DNA from: Reyranella sp.
GTDB lineage: Bacteria > Pseudomonadota > Alphaproteobacteria > Reyranellales > Reyranellaceae
Reading direction: 5' to 3'
Assembly (NCBI RefSeq): GCF_004297265.1
Contig: NZ_SCUT01000050.1
Location: 124,001 to 188,000, forward strand
Length of the DNA stretch: 64,000 nucleotides
Position numbers and translations under genes: made by a program. Numbering within the stretch: position 1 is the first letter of the stretch; each line of letters starts with the position of its first letter. Below the pieces are notes generated by a model. It searched no databases and was not told the origin of the DNA. It was given only the letters and a program-made list of their open reading frames with translations. Positions 42,877 to 51,343 of this stretch are shown one piece after another.

Positions 42877-42954
42877 GGTGCAAAATCCAAATTTCACTGT
42901 GGTTAAAGCCACCCTAGAGGGGTGGTTTCAGGCCAGCAAGGCCGGGCGAGCAGG

Positions 42955-43650
42955 TCAGCCGCCCGCGCGGACGATGAAATAGACCAAGGCGGCACTGGCG
43001 AGCAGGAGCGAGATCGCAAGGCGGCTCGACGCGAAGCTGAGCCGCGGTGCGGGCGCGCCCGGCTCGATCGCGTGGTCGACCCGCTTGCGGCCGGTGATCA
43101 TGGCGCCGACCAGATTGTGCCTCTTCCAGACGAGATAGAGCGCGACGGCCGCGACATGGATCGCTACCAGGATGAGCAGCGCGTTGATCCACCAGGAATG
43201 GAAATCCGTGGCCCGCTCGACCCACTTGTCGGCGACCTTGAGCGCAAGCGGCCCATTGACCATGCCGGTGTCGGTGTCGGCGCTGAAGAGGCCGGTTACG
43301 ACCTGGGCCAGGACGGCGAAGATCAGGACGAGGACCATCGCGCCGCCCACCGGATTGTGCCCGACGTCGTGCGGGCCCTCTTTTCGGAACAGATGCGCGA
43401 CGTGGGCGAACGCCGCCTTGGGGCCCTTGAGGAAGCTCGAGAAGCGCGCGGTGGTGCTGCCGACGAACCCCCAGGCGATGCGGAAGAGCAGCAAGGTCAG
43501 GATGGCGTAGCCCGACCAGAAATGGAGTTGCATCCAGTCGCCGCCGGCCCGGCCGCTGAAATAGGACGTTGCCATGAGGAGAACGAGCAACCAGTGGAAC
43601 AGCCGGACGGGCACGTCCCAGACGAGGATCTTGTCGCTCTTGCCGGCCAT
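42955..43650 (-). CDS. di-haem cytochrome b561-type membrane protein
   Basis: 231 residues with five hydrophobic helices. The start reads KILVWDVPVRLFHWLLVLLMATSYFSG, typical of Ni/Fe-hydrogenase-type cytochrome b and prokaryotic b561. Candidate haem ligands: His in FHWLL, His in QLHFWSGYA, His in DFHSWWI and His in VAIHVAAVAL. It carries electrons between the quinone pool and a periplasmic partner. It is divergent from a cytochrome c' gene 201 bases away, and such b/c' pairs are often partners. The MoxR/CoxE genes follow on the same strand. Confidence 0.88.
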   Translation of the reverse strand: MAGKSDKILVWDVPVRLFHWLLVLLMATSYFSGRAGGDWMQLHFWSGYAILTLLLFRIAWGFVGSTTARFSSFLKGPKAAFAHVAHLFRKEGPHDVGHNPVGGAMVLVLIFAVLAQVVTGLFSADTDTGMVNGPLALKVADKWVERATDFHSWWINALLILVAIHVAAVALYLVWKRHNLVGAMITGRKRVDHAIEPGAPAPRLSFASSRLAISLLLASAALVYFIVRAGG

Positions 43651-43851
43651 CGGTCATCATCTCCCTGCGGGGCAACAGAATAGTCGAGTCGCCATGGCTC
43701 TAGGCAAGGACTACGCCCAAGACACTACACGCAGTCGTGATGGATCGTGGCCGACGCACCCGTTCGCTTTCCGCGCCAACCTCTGCAACATAGAAGTCGT
43801 CGGCGAGGCATAAATTGCCGGTCGACGGTGGAATTCAAAGGGGATGAGCCT

Positions 43852-44307
43852 ATGAGGAAGACTTTGGTGGTGGCGTTGATCGGCGCGGTGGCGGCCGGCG
43901 CGATGGTGGGCGGCGCGACGATCACGATGGCCCAGGGCGACGTGATCGCCCAGCGCAAGGACAATCGCAAGCAGACCGCCGCCGCGATGCGCGCCATCAA
44001 GGCGATCGTCGACGCCAAGGGTCCGACCGCCGGTGCCGTCGAGCAGGCCGCCAAGCTCAAGACCCTCGAAGCCGCCTTCGTGAAGATGTTCCCGGCCGGG
44101 TCCGACAAGGGCGAGACCCGCGCCCTGCCGGCGATCTGGACCGACTGGGCCGGCTTCGAAGCCGCCAGCAAGGCGGCCGATACGGCCTACGACAAGCTCG
44201 CGACGGCGGCCGGCTCGGGCAATGCCGACGCACTGGCCGCAGCTTTCGCCGACACCGGAAAAGCCTGCGGTGCCTGCCACCAGAAGTTCCAGGCGAAAGC
44301 CAACTAA
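43852..44307 (+). CDS. cytochrome c' -like periplasmic protein
   Basis: 151 residues from ATG 43852, with AAGGGGA about 8 bases upstream. Signal peptide MRKTLVVALIGAVAAGAMVGGATITMA, then a four-helix-bundle protein (VIAQRKDNRKQTAAAMRAIKAIVD...) with its only haem motif close to the C-terminus, C139GAC142H143QKF. This is the class II cytochrome c/c' layout. Such proteins bind NO or serve in electron transfer. Divergent from the cytochrome b561 gene, likely its redox partner. A terminator-like hairpin follows. Confidence 0.9.
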   Translation: MRKTLVVALIGAVAAGAMVGGATITMAQGDVIAQRKDNRKQTAAAMRAIKAIVDAKGPTAGAVEQAAKLKTLEAAFVKMFPAGSDKGETRALPAIWTDWAGFEAASKAADTAYDKLATAAGSGNADALAAAFADTGKACGACHQKFQAKAN

Positions 44308-44330
44308 GCTATCCGCCCGACAGACATGAG

Positions 44331-44352
44331 GGGAGACGGTTTTCCGTCTCCC
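44331..44352. terminator. terminator-like hairpin between convergent genes
   Basis: Perfect 9-bp stem GGGAGACGG / CCGTCTCCC with a TTTT loop, located between the cytochrome c' and TetR stop codons. No strong T-run follows on either strand, so efficiency is uncertain. Confidence 0.65.
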
Positions 44353-44361
44353 TTCACTGTC

Positions 44362-45012
44362 TCAGGCCGCCGCCGGCGACGAGCCCGGACCCGTGAGCGC
44401 CTGTTGCACGATCGCCTCGGCGGTGAAGCGCCAGGCCCGCGACGCATGCATGGGCGACAGGCGCTGCCGCTCGCGCATGTTCATCCAGCTGTCCAGGCCG
44501 AATGTGCGATCGAGGGAATCGAGCGCGTGATCGCGCGCCGCGGGATCGAGAGTGTCGAGTTCGGCGGCGAACCACACGGCGATCCGCTCACGCAGGAGCC
44601 GACGCAGATGGGACACGCCGGTGCCGACGGCCGGCGCAACCAGGCGAACCCGCTGCGCGAAGTGCCAGACCGGCAGCCATTCCTCGAAAAGTTGTGCACG
44701 GTCAGAAACCAGAAGCGCGATGCGGCTCGCAAGTGGCGACGCCTTGTCGACCGGACGGTCGGGCCTGAAGGCGCGGCCGACGGCGAGATCGAAGGCTGCA
44801 GCGTAGAGATCGGAAAGTCGGATGAAATGCTGGAAGAGCGTCCGGCTCGAAAGGCCGGCGATGGTCGCGATGGCGCCTGAAGTCGGCTCGACGTCGCCCG
44901 CCTGGATGAGATCCAGCGTCGCCTGGATCAGAGATTGTCTAATTCGCTGGCCCCGCACGATGCGTTCGTCCTGTGAGCGCGACACATCAACGGCGAATCC
45001 GACAATCTTCAT
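44362..45012 (-). CDS. TetR-family transcriptional regulator
   Basis: 216 residues. The N-terminal HTH domain spans about 20-70: GQRIRQSLIQATLDLIQAGDVEPTSGAIATIAGLSSRTLFQHFIRLSDLYAAAFDLA. The C-terminal ligand domain is helical and Arg-rich, without a recognised effector. ATG 45012 opens into an AT-rich gene-poor region with a copy of the 17-bp motif about 70 bases upstream. Being convergent with cytochrome c', it is not clearly its regulator. Target unknown. Confidence 0.82.
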   Translation of the reverse strand: MKIVGFAVDVSRSQDERIVRGQRIRQSLIQATLDLIQAGDVEPTSGAIATIAGLSSRTLFQHFIRLSDLYAAAFDLAVGRAFRPDRPVDKASPLASRIALLVSDRAQLFEEWLPVWHFAQRVRLVAPAVGTGVSHLRRLLRERIAVWFAAELDTLDPAARDHALDSLDRTFGLDSWMNMRERQRLSPMHASRAWRFTAEAIVQQALTGPGSSPAAA

Positions 45013-45079
45013 TGGAAACCAATAGATAGAGATTTGCTCCAGTCAACGAACTCTAACACCCGCTGAATTTTGCGTAACC

Positions 45080-45096
45080 TGCAAAAATGCATATCT
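45080..45096 (+). promoter_or_regulatory. 17-bp motif, site 1 (possible operator)
   Basis: TGCAAAAATGCATATCT, identical over 17 bases to the site at 53487-53503. It lies 68 bases upstream of the TetR gene. Two TGCA half-sites eight bases apart would place them on one face of the helix region bound by an HTH dimer. Confidence 0.5.
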
Positions 45097-45254
45097 TGAA
45101 AATACAAAACCCAATATTCACGGCATTTTAAAATCTTTAGATAGGCGTTTTTGGGTGATCTGAAATTGCATATAATCGGCAATTACCAGTTGCCCCAAGC
45201 CGACCGACATTTCTCCATACTTTTCAAGGAAATACCCGCAAAACCCGCAAATAC

Positions 45255-45380
45255 GAAAGGCCGGCCGCTTGGGGAACGACCGGCCTTCCTTATAAGCCCG
45301 CCTGGGTGTGGGGTAATCGAAGCCTTGGGGTGTGTGGGAAGGGGCTTCGATTGAGCGACTTGGGAGGCCGCCGGCGGGCT
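45255..45380 (-). ncRNA. possible structured small RNA
   Basis: Three stems in series or nested: AGCCCGCC/GGCGGGCT (45295-45302 with 45373-45380) enclosing AATCGAAGCC/GGCTTCGATT (45315-45324 with 45343-45352), and the strong hairpin AAGGCCGG/CCGGCCTT (about 45257-45287). Read on the minus strand the single-stranded parts are C-rich (CCCACACACCCC, ACCCCACACCC) and the last hairpin is followed by TTTCGTATTT, which would suit an sRNA with C-rich seed loops and a terminator. No promoter was identified. Tentative; the plus strand is possible too. Confidence 0.35.
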
Positions 45381-45430
45381 GTCTGCATCTCGATGTAGGC
45401 ACTCTAACATGGGTTCAACACCCGGTTAGT

Positions 45431-45447
45431 TGCAATATTGCATATCT
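45431..45447 (+). promoter_or_regulatory. 17-bp motif, site 2 (possible operator)
   Basis: TGCAATATTGCATATCT differs from the other two copies at two A/T positions. Its first 12 bases form a perfect palindrome (TGCAAT/ATTGCA). It lies about 50 bases from the C-rich stem block and no gene start is close. Confidence 0.45.
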
Positions 45448-45629
45448 CCTTTCGAAGCCCCCGTCAAAAAGCCAACAATTCCTGAATACTTCACATCTTA
45501 GATAATCAAGAAAGGGAAAGCAGGAAGCGCGCAGATAGATTCCCGGAAGCTCCTGAACCCCGTACCAACACACTATTTGCGAGCATCGCCCTTGCGAACG
45601 ATGCGCGGAAACCCTTGAGTTCGCTGCAA

Positions 45630-46493
45630 TCAACCAGCCCTTTTGGCCAGTTCCTCAATATCCGAAAGAACCGGTCCGAGGTGTCCCAGAAAGCGCTCGG
45701 GATCTTCACTCATCGGAAAGTGCCCAAGTCCCGGCATGATCTTGTACCTTGCCCCCGGCACCAGGGCGGCAACCTCCTCTGTCTCGGCCGGCGAACACGA
45801 ATAGTCGTATTCGCCGGTCAACAGGAACAACGGGCAACGGCTGGCATCGATCGAAGCGATGCGCTGGCGAAGGTCGCCATCGACCTTGTAGAAATGGAGG
45901 TCGCCCCTGAAGACGCCGGGACCGCCCTGCATGTAGTGCCAGAGGGTTTCCCAGCGGTGGATGTCCGGCGCATCGGGCCCAACGAGCCCCGAAACGATGC
46001 CGGCGCACACCTCGCCGCCGTGAACATCGGCATGATGCAGCCACTCGGTGTCGTAGTAAGGCGCAACATGGGCCGACGCCTGCAGGCCGATCAGCGCACG
46101 GAAGCGGTCGGGATGGATGGCGGCGAGATTGAGGACGACGCGACCGCCGATCGAACAGCCCATCACCACCGGACGCTGCAATGACATGGCGTCGGCGAAA
46201 GCCACGACGAACCCGGTGTAGAAATCCCGTGTCAGCCGGTATTCCTCGCGCTCGAATCCTTGTGGTGGCGAGGATTTGCCATGCCAGGGCATGTCGAAGG
46301 CGATGACACGAAAACGCCTGGTGACCTCGGCATCGTTCAGCACGCCTCGATACTGCCGGCCGTCGGCGCCCGCCGTGTGCAGGCAGATCAGCGGAATCCC
46401 CTCGCCTGCCTCCTCGAAGTAGACGCGATAGCGCCTGCCGTCGAAGTCGAGCGACAGGTAGCGGCCGACGATCGGCTCGAGCCCCGCCGTCAT
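45630..46493 (-). CDS. alpha/beta-hydrolase
   Basis: 287 residues. Alpha/beta-hydrolase fold with oxyanion segment LICLHTAGADGRQYR near residue 36, nucleophile elbow VVMGCSIGGRVVLNLA with Ser near 113, acidic residue in LFLLTGEYDYSCS near 225 and catalytic His in MPGLGHFPMSEDPERF near 262. An esterase or C-C bond hydrolase; substrate unknown. It overlaps the preceding small gene by ATGA. That neighbour is frameshifted, so this gene may now depend on a damaged leader for coupled translation. Confidence 0.87.
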   Translation of the reverse strand: MTAGLEPIVGRYLSLDFDGRRYRVYFEEAGEGIPLICLHTAGADGRQYRGVLNDAEVTRRFRVIAFDMPWHGKSSPPQGFEREEYRLTRDFYTGFVVAFADAMSLQRPVVMGCSIGGRVVLNLAAIHPDRFRALIGLQASAHVAPYYDTEWLHHADVHGGEVCAGIVSGLVGPDAPDIHRWETLWHYMQGGPGVFRGDLHFYKVDGDLRQRIASIDASRCPLFLLTGEYDYSCSPAETEEVAALVPGARYKIMPGLGHFPMSEDPERFLGHLGPVLSDIEELAKRAG

Positions 46494-46868
46494 CGTGCCG
46501 TTCCCTTCGGCTGGGCCATCGCCCGTGGCGCCTCGAGCACGCCCTTGATGTAAAGCAGGTTTGCCATGAGCGGCTGGAGGTCGCCTTCGAATTTCAGGAG
46601 CCCGCGGCGGACCAGGGCAAGCAAGTCATGGTCACCCGGCGCCGGCCGTGGCTGCCAGAATCGCCGCCAGCTCGCTTCGTCGGCGCGCAGGGCGAAGCGC
46701 CAGGACGGCATGACGAAGGGCCCTTCCTCGACATTTTCGATCCGGCCCCGCAGCACATGGACCAGCCATGACCGCGGACGCCTCCACCAGGAAGGCGGCC
46801 GTCAGATGCCGGCCGCGCCGCACCAGGGCGGGGTCGCCATTCACAAGGCTCGCAAGTTGTTCGAGCAT
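46490..46868 (-). pseudogene. frameshifted small SCP2-like protein gene
   Basis: ATG 46868 has an excellent SD (GGGAGGAACTG) and reads MLEQLASLVNGDPALVRRG...AAFLVEASAV; the rest of the expected protein (WLVHVLRGRIENVEEG, PFVMPSWRFALRADEASWRRFW, HDLLALVRRGLLKFEGDLQP, MANLLYIKGVLEAPR) continues in another frame to the TGA at 46490. The total length is 379 bases, one more than a multiple of three, so a single extra base near 46765 explains it. Intact it would have about 125 residues and an SCP2-like layout. Either a real inactivating indel or a sequencing error. Confidence 0.65.
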
Positions 46869-46980
46869 CAGTTCCTCCCGCGTTCGCGAGGCCTTCCGGG
46901 CTTCGTGTTTCGGCCTCAATTCCATGCTAGACGAAGTGCCGTTCCGCCAATACCCGTCGTACTTCCCGGAGGCTTCTTCC

Positions 46981-47472
46981 GTGCATCTCGTTCGTTTCGT
47001 CCGCGCCGCCCTGCCTCTCGTCGGCGCCGTCCTGTTGCTCGCCGCCCAGCCCGCCGCCGCCGGCATGGAGGAAGCGGTCAAGGCCCTGCAGGCAGGCGAT
47101 CCCGTGACGGCCGAGAAGGAGCTGCAGCTCCTCGCCAAGGAACGCGATCCGCGCGCCCAGTTCCTGCTCGGCCTCTACGTCTACGGAAATGCCGAATCGA
47201 AGCTGTTCGACATCAACAAGGCGACGCCGCTTCTGCTCGACGCCTCCGAGCGTGGCTATCTGCCGGCGATGGTGCCGCTGGCCGGCGCCTATGCCGAGGG
47301 CAAAGGTGTGCCGAAGAGCCTCTTCGAAGCCTACAAATGGTGCGCGATCGCCGACCGCTGGAACGTCCCCAACGCCAATCTGGCGCTCGAGCAGGCGGCC
47401 CGCGAACTGCCGGCCGACGAAGCCGAGAAGGCCAAGGCGGCCGCGCTCGCCTATACGTTCAAGACGAAATGA
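46981..47472 (+). CDS. small exported Sel1/TPR-repeat protein
   Basis: 163 residues from GTG 46981, with GGAGG 8 bases upstream. Signal peptide MHLVRFVRAALPLVGAVLLLAAQPAAA. The mature part has Sel1-like helical repeats: AVKALQAGDPVTAEKELQLLAKERDPRAQFLLGLYVYG, ATPLLLDASERGYLPAMVPLAGAYAEGKGVPKSLFEAYKWCAIAD. Such periplasmic repeats mediate protein contacts. An ATG at 46924 would add 19 residues ahead of the signal peptide and is less likely. It overlaps the larger Sel1 gene by ATGA. Confidence 0.78.
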   Translation: MHLVRFVRAALPLVGAVLLLAAQPAAAGMEEAVKALQAGDPVTAEKELQLLAKERDPRAQFLLGLYVYGNAESKLFDINKATPLLLDASERGYLPAMVPLAGAYAEGKGVPKSLFEAYKWCAIADRWNVPNANLALEQAARELPADEAEKAKAAALAYTFKTK

Positions 47473-48674
47473 CCGCGGCGCGATCGGCGCTCGCCGCGGC
47501 CCTGATCGCCGCCAGCGCCATCGCGCAGGCCCAGCAGCCGTCCGACGCCTCGGATGTCGCGACGCCGCTGCGTCCCGCCGTCGTTGCCTACCGACAGGGT
47601 GATGCGGCCACTGCCGAGCGGGCGTTGCGCGCCCTCGGCTCGCCCAGCGCCGATGCCGATGCCTGGCTGGGCGCCGTCCTGCTCGACCGCGGCGCCAAGG
47701 CCGAGGGCCTCAAGCTGATCCAGCGCGCCGCCGACGCCGGGTCGGCCGAAGGCCAGCATCGTCTGGCTCTCGTCTTCATCAACGGCGACGCCGGCCTCCC
47801 GCGCAATCCGGCCCGTGCCGTAGAACTCTTTGAGAAGGCCGCGGCACAGGGCCACCGCCGAGCCCAACTCAACCTCGGCACGCTCCATTTCCGCGGCCAA
47901 GGCGTCCAGCGCGATCTGATCCAGGCTCGCGCCTGGCTGGAGCAGGCGGCTGCCGACGGCGATGCCTACGCGACCTATGCGCTGGGGCGAGCCATGTCGG
48001 AAAGCGCGCCGCCGGCATCGGCCGATCCGACGCGGGCCGCCGACCTCTACCGCCGGGCCGCCGAGAAGGGCCACATGCTCGCGGCCCTGCGTTACGGCAT
48101 GGCGCTGGCCGAAGGATCGGGCGTCAAGCAGGATCTTCCCGCCGCGCAGCGCTGGCTGGTCCAGGCGCAGCAGAACGGCGTGCCCGAAGCGGCGCTGGCG
48201 TTGGGCGACATGGCGGTCCGCACGCCAGCGACGCGCGACAAGGCGGCCAACGAGAAAATCCTGCAATCGGCTCTCGCCTGGTACCAGGCCGCGGCCAATG
48301 CCGGCGTGCCGTCGGGCCAGTTCAAGCTGGCCAATGCCTATCTCGCGGGCTCGGGCGTGCCACGCGATCCGGCACAGGCCCAACTTTGGTACGCGCGCGC
48401 CGCCCAGCAGGGATTGACCGAGGCGCAGCAGGCGCTCGGCGTCATGCTGCTGACCGGCACCGCCGGAGCAACCGATCCCGTCGAAGCCTTCAAGTGGCTA
48501 TACCTCGCCGAACGCGGCGGGCATCCGGAAGCCCGCGCCGTCCGCGAGAAGGCAGGCGACAAGGTGGTCGAGCGCGACCGCAAGCGCGGCGAGGCCCTGG
48601 CCCAGGCGTTCAAGCCAACCTACGAGCTGCCGCGCGACGAGGGCCCGCCGCGCCTCGTGCCGGTGCGACGCTGA
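47469..48674 (+). CDS. exported Sel1-repeat protein
   Basis: 401 residues; signal peptide MTAARSALAAALIAASAIAQA. At least six Sel1-like repeats of about 36 residues follow, for example AEGQHRLALVFINGDAGLPRNPARAVELFEKAA, RAQLNLGTLHFRGQGVQRDLIQARAWLEQAA, AALRYGMALAEGSGVKQDLPAAQRWLVQAQ and GQFKLANAYLAGSGVPRDPAQAQLWYARAA. A basic, disordered C-terminus ends RLVPVRR. It is translationally coupled to the small Sel1 gene. A scaffold or envelope-associated adaptor is likely; no specific partner is known. Confidence 0.85.
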   Translation: MTAARSALAAALIAASAIAQAQQPSDASDVATPLRPAVVAYRQGDAATAERALRALGSPSADADAWLGAVLLDRGAKAEGLKLIQRAADAGSAEGQHRLALVFINGDAGLPRNPARAVELFEKAAAQGHRRAQLNLGTLHFRGQGVQRDLIQARAWLEQAAADGDAYATYALGRAMSESAPPASADPTRAADLYRRAAEKGHMLAALRYGMALAEGSGVKQDLPAAQRWLVQAQQNGVPEAALALGDMAVRTPATRDKAANEKILQSALAWYQAAANAGVPSGQFKLANAYLAGSGVPRDPAQAQLWYARAAQQGLTEAQQALGVMLLTGTAGATDPVEAFKWLYLAERGGHPEARAVREKAGDKVVERDRKRGEALAQAFKPTYELPRDEGPPRLVPVRR

Positions 48675-48685
48675 CGTGAACGCCG

Positions 48686-49153
48686 ATGGATACACCGCAG
48701 AGCGCTGCGCGCCAGACGCGCCCTGACATCACCCTCGCGGTCTGTCGTGGCGCCTGCCGTCTGATGCGCCAGTCGGGCCGCTCCGTCCTGCGGGAGCTGC
48801 CGCTGCCCGACGGGCGGCGCGCCGACATCATGGCGATCGCCGGCAGCGGTGAACTCACGATCGTCGAGGTGAAATCGTCCATCGAGGATTGGCGCGTCGA
48901 CCAGAAATGGCCCGACTATCTCGCCTGGTGCGACCTGCTTTACTTCGCCGTGCCGGTCGATTTCCCGCAGTCGCTGATTGCCGAGGAAGCCGGCTTGATC
49001 GTCGCCGACGCCTATGGGGCCGAAATCCTGCGCCATCCGCCGCGCCGGCCCGTCGCAGCGGCGCGACGCAAGGCGCTGCTCATCGACTGCGCGCGTCTCG
49101 CCTCGGAGCGCCTGGCGCGCCTCGAAGATCCCGAGTTCATCGATTTCGTCTGA
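48686..49153 (+). CDS. mmcB: MmcB-family DNA repair protein (PD-(D/E)XK fold)
   Basis: 155 residues. The nuclease-like core is visible: LRELPLPDGRRADIMAIAGSGELTIVEVKSSIEDWRVDQKWPDYLAWCDLLYFAVP, with Asp in RADIM and the E-x-K of VEVKSS forming the PD-(D/E)XK site. MmcB in Caulobacter is an SOS-induced, DNA-damage-related endonuclease-like protein. It starts 11 bases after the Sel1 gene and may be the last gene of that unit. No LexA box is visible directly upstream because the preceding gene abuts. Confidence 0.85.
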   Translation: MDTPQSAARQTRPDITLAVCRGACRLMRQSGRSVLRELPLPDGRRADIMAIAGSGELTIVEVKSSIEDWRVDQKWPDYLAWCDLLYFAVPVDFPQSLIAEEAGLIVADAYGAEILRHPPRRPVAAARRKALLIDCARLASERLARLEDPEFIDFV

Positions 49154-49156
49154 GGC

Positions 49157-51328
49157 TCAGCCGGGCATCGTGCGTGCGGCTCCCCGACTGGCCTCGGCCA
49201 TGCGGATGCGGGCATAGGCCATCACCTCGGTCGGCGGCCCGATGCGCTCCACCCTGCCGTCCATCACCAGCGCCACGCGATCGGCAATGGCAAGCGGGGC
49301 CAGCCGATGGGTGATCATGATGACGGTCCGCCCGCGCGTATTGGCCTTGAGCTGGCGCAGGAGCTGCTCCTCGGTGGCGGGATCCAGCGCGCTGGTCGCC
49401 TCGTCGAGTATCAGGATGCGCGGATTGCGGATCAGCGCGCGGGCGATGCAGAGGAGCTGGCGCTGGCCCGTCGACAGTCCCTGCCCGCGCTCGCCGAGCA
49501 CGGTGTTGTAGCCCTGCGGCAGCCGCTGGATGAAATCGTGCGCGCCGACGAACTTCGCGACGGCGACCACCCGGCCCGGATCCTTGTCGATCACGCCCAT
49601 CGCGATGTTCTCGCGCACCGAGCCGGTGAAGAGCTGGACGTCCTGCGGCACGGCACCGATCTGCGCCCGGAGCTGGGCGGGCGAGATATGAGCGATGTCG
49701 GTACCGTCGACCAGGACACGGCCGTCGCTCGGGCTCACGAGCCCCTGCACCAGGTTGGCGATGGTGGTCTTGCCCGATCCGGAAGGTCCCACGACGCCGA
49801 TGATCTCTCCTGGGCCGATCGTGAGATCCGCCTCGCGCAGGACCGGCGGACCGCGATCGTGAACACGGAAGGTGACGCGCTCGAGCGCGATCTCGCCGGA
49901 CAACGCCGGCACCGGCGCGAATTCGCCCGGCGACGCTTCGGGCGCTTCCCGCATCAGCTCGTCGATGCGCTTGAAGGCGGCACTCACGGCCTGGAGCTGA
50001 TGCCAGGCGCCCGCGAGCTGGCGCATCGGCTGCAGCGCCCGCGCCGCCAGCATGTTGGCGGCGATGAGGGCGCCGATCGTCAGGCGATGATCGGCGATCT
50101 CGGCCACACCGATCATCACGATGACGAGCGACGCCACGAGTTGCAGCGTGCCCGAGCCGCTCGCGGCGATGTTGACGAGATTGTTGGCACGCTGGCTGGT
50201 GCGGGCCGACTGTTCGACCCGCGCCTGCCAGCGCTTCTCGACCTCGGCCTCGAGCCCGAGCGCCTTGATCGTGGCGGCATTGGCCACGGCCTCGGTGAGA
50301 GTCGAGCTCTTGGCGGCCTGGGCCTGGAAATTCTCGTCGGCCAGCCGCCGCTGCGCGCGATGGCCGGCAAGCGACACGCCGATCAGCACCGGGATGGCGA
50401 GAGCCGTGACTGCGCCGAGGGTCGTGCTGATCGCGAAGGTGGCGATCAGGAAGAGCACGACGAACAGCAGGTCGATGGCCAGCACCGGCATCTGGCCGGT
50501 GAAGAAGCTGCGCAGCACGTCCAGCTGGCGCAGCCGTTCGGCGATGACGCCCGACGGCGTGCGCTCGAAATGCCGGTAGGGCAAGGCCATCAGGTGATGC
50601 AGCACCTCGGCGCTCATCAGTACGTCGAGGCGCGCGCCGGTCCTGGCCGACAGCCAGCCGCGCGCGACGCGCAGGCCGAAATCGGCGGCATAGGCTGCGA
50701 GCATGCCCCCACACAGCGCCATCATCACCGACGAGAGGCCGTCGGGCGGATGGCGTCCGATCACGGTATTGACGACCAGCATCATGAAGAGCGGCGTGAG
50801 AAGCCCGAGCAGGTTGATGGCGAACGAAGCGGCGGCGAGCTTGAACAGGACCGGGCGCACGCGCGCCCACAACGGCGCATACCATTGCGCGGACGGAACC
50901 GGTCCGAGCGGCGGACGCAGCAACAGCGCGCGCTCGCCGAGCGCGCCGACTTCCTTCGCCGTCGCCTGCCAGACTCGGCCCTCGACGACATCGAGCATCG
51001 TCCAGTCGTTTGCGCGGCCCGAGACGACGACATGCACGCGCCCGTCGGCCGCAAGGAGAGCGAACGGAAGCGGCAGCTCGCCGAGCGAACGGGACGCGAG
51101 ATCGACCGCCTCGCTTTCGAGGCCGAGCCGCACGGCCGCGGTCAGGAAGGCGGCTTCGTCGAGGCCCGCCGCAGGAACCGCGGTGAGGCGCCGGATATCG
51201 GCTTCGCTGACGGGCCTGCCCACCTGCTGGGCGATGTAGAGCAGGGCCCTCATCAGGGAATCGACGCGGTAGCGGCCCGCTTCGTCCCATACGGACGGCT
51301 GGAAGCTTCCGTTCTCGAGGGGAGCCAT
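49157..51328 (-). CDS. type I secretion-type ABC exporter with C39-like domain (LapB-like)
   Basis: 723 residues. Residues 1-135 form a C39-peptidase-like domain without the catalytic Cys (RYRVDSLMRALLYIAQQVGRPVSEADIRRL), i.e. the substrate-docking CLD form. The transmembrane domain follows with about six helices (145-430). The ATPase domain has Walker A VGPSGSGKTT near 515, a variant signature LSTGQRQLLCIARAL near 610, Walker B ILILDEATSALDPATE and H-loop MITHRLAPLAIAD. It resembles the LapB/RTX exporter ATPases, but no HlyD/LapC adaptor or RTX substrate gene is adjacent, so it is an orphan. Confidence 0.83.
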   Translation of the reverse strand: MAPLENGSFQPSVWDEAGRYRVDSLMRALLYIAQQVGRPVSEADIRRLTAVPAAGLDEAAFLTAAVRLGLESEAVDLASRSLGELPLPFALLAADGRVHVVVSGRANDWTMLDVVEGRVWQATAKEVGALGERALLLRPPLGPVPSAQWYAPLWARVRPVLFKLAAASFAINLLGLLTPLFMMLVVNTVIGRHPPDGLSSVMMALCGGMLAAYAADFGLRVARGWLSARTGARLDVLMSAEVLHHLMALPYRHFERTPSGVIAERLRQLDVLRSFFTGQMPVLAIDLLFVVLFLIATFAISTTLGAVTALAIPVLIGVSLAGHRAQRRLADENFQAQAAKSSTLTEAVANAATIKALGLEAEVEKRWQARVEQSARTSQRANNLVNIAASGSGTLQLVASLVIVMIGVAEIADHRLTIGALIAANMLAARALQPMRQLAGAWHQLQAVSAAFKRIDELMREAPEASPGEFAPVPALSGEIALERVTFRVHDRGPPVLREADLTIGPGEIIGVVGPSGSGKTTIANLVQGLVSPSDGRVLVDGTDIAHISPAQLRAQIGAVPQDVQLFTGSVRENIAMGVIDKDPGRVVAVAKFVGAHDFIQRLPQGYNTVLGERGQGLSTGQRQLLCIARALIRNPRILILDEATSALDPATEEQLLRQLKANTRGRTVIMITHRLAPLAIADRVALVMDGRVERIGPPTEVMAYARIRMAEASRGAARTMPG

Positions 51329-51343
51329 GTTCTGAGGGTACCA

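Larger units (their letters stand above)
45013..45629. other. 617-base AT-rich gap without a supported protein gene
   Basis: Clearly richer in A and T than the rest of the window, especially 45040-45250 and 45420-45500. Short open frames here have no ribosome-binding site or plausible composition. It holds two copies of a 17-bp motif also found upstream of the HTH gene at 52917-53387, further TGCATAT half-sites (45167-45173) and a structured block at 45255-45380. The composition suggests transferred or regulatory DNA. Confidence 0.6.

Noticed and set aside
45118..45410. Short open frames in the AT-rich gap
   Set aside because: No ribosome-binding sites, odd composition, and they overlap base-paired structure; no support as proteins.
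46632..47138. 168-codon minus-strand frame as an independent gene
   Set aside because: Only its middle part from 46868 looks coding, and that part belongs to the frameshifted gene at 46490-46868; the rest is an off-frame reading.
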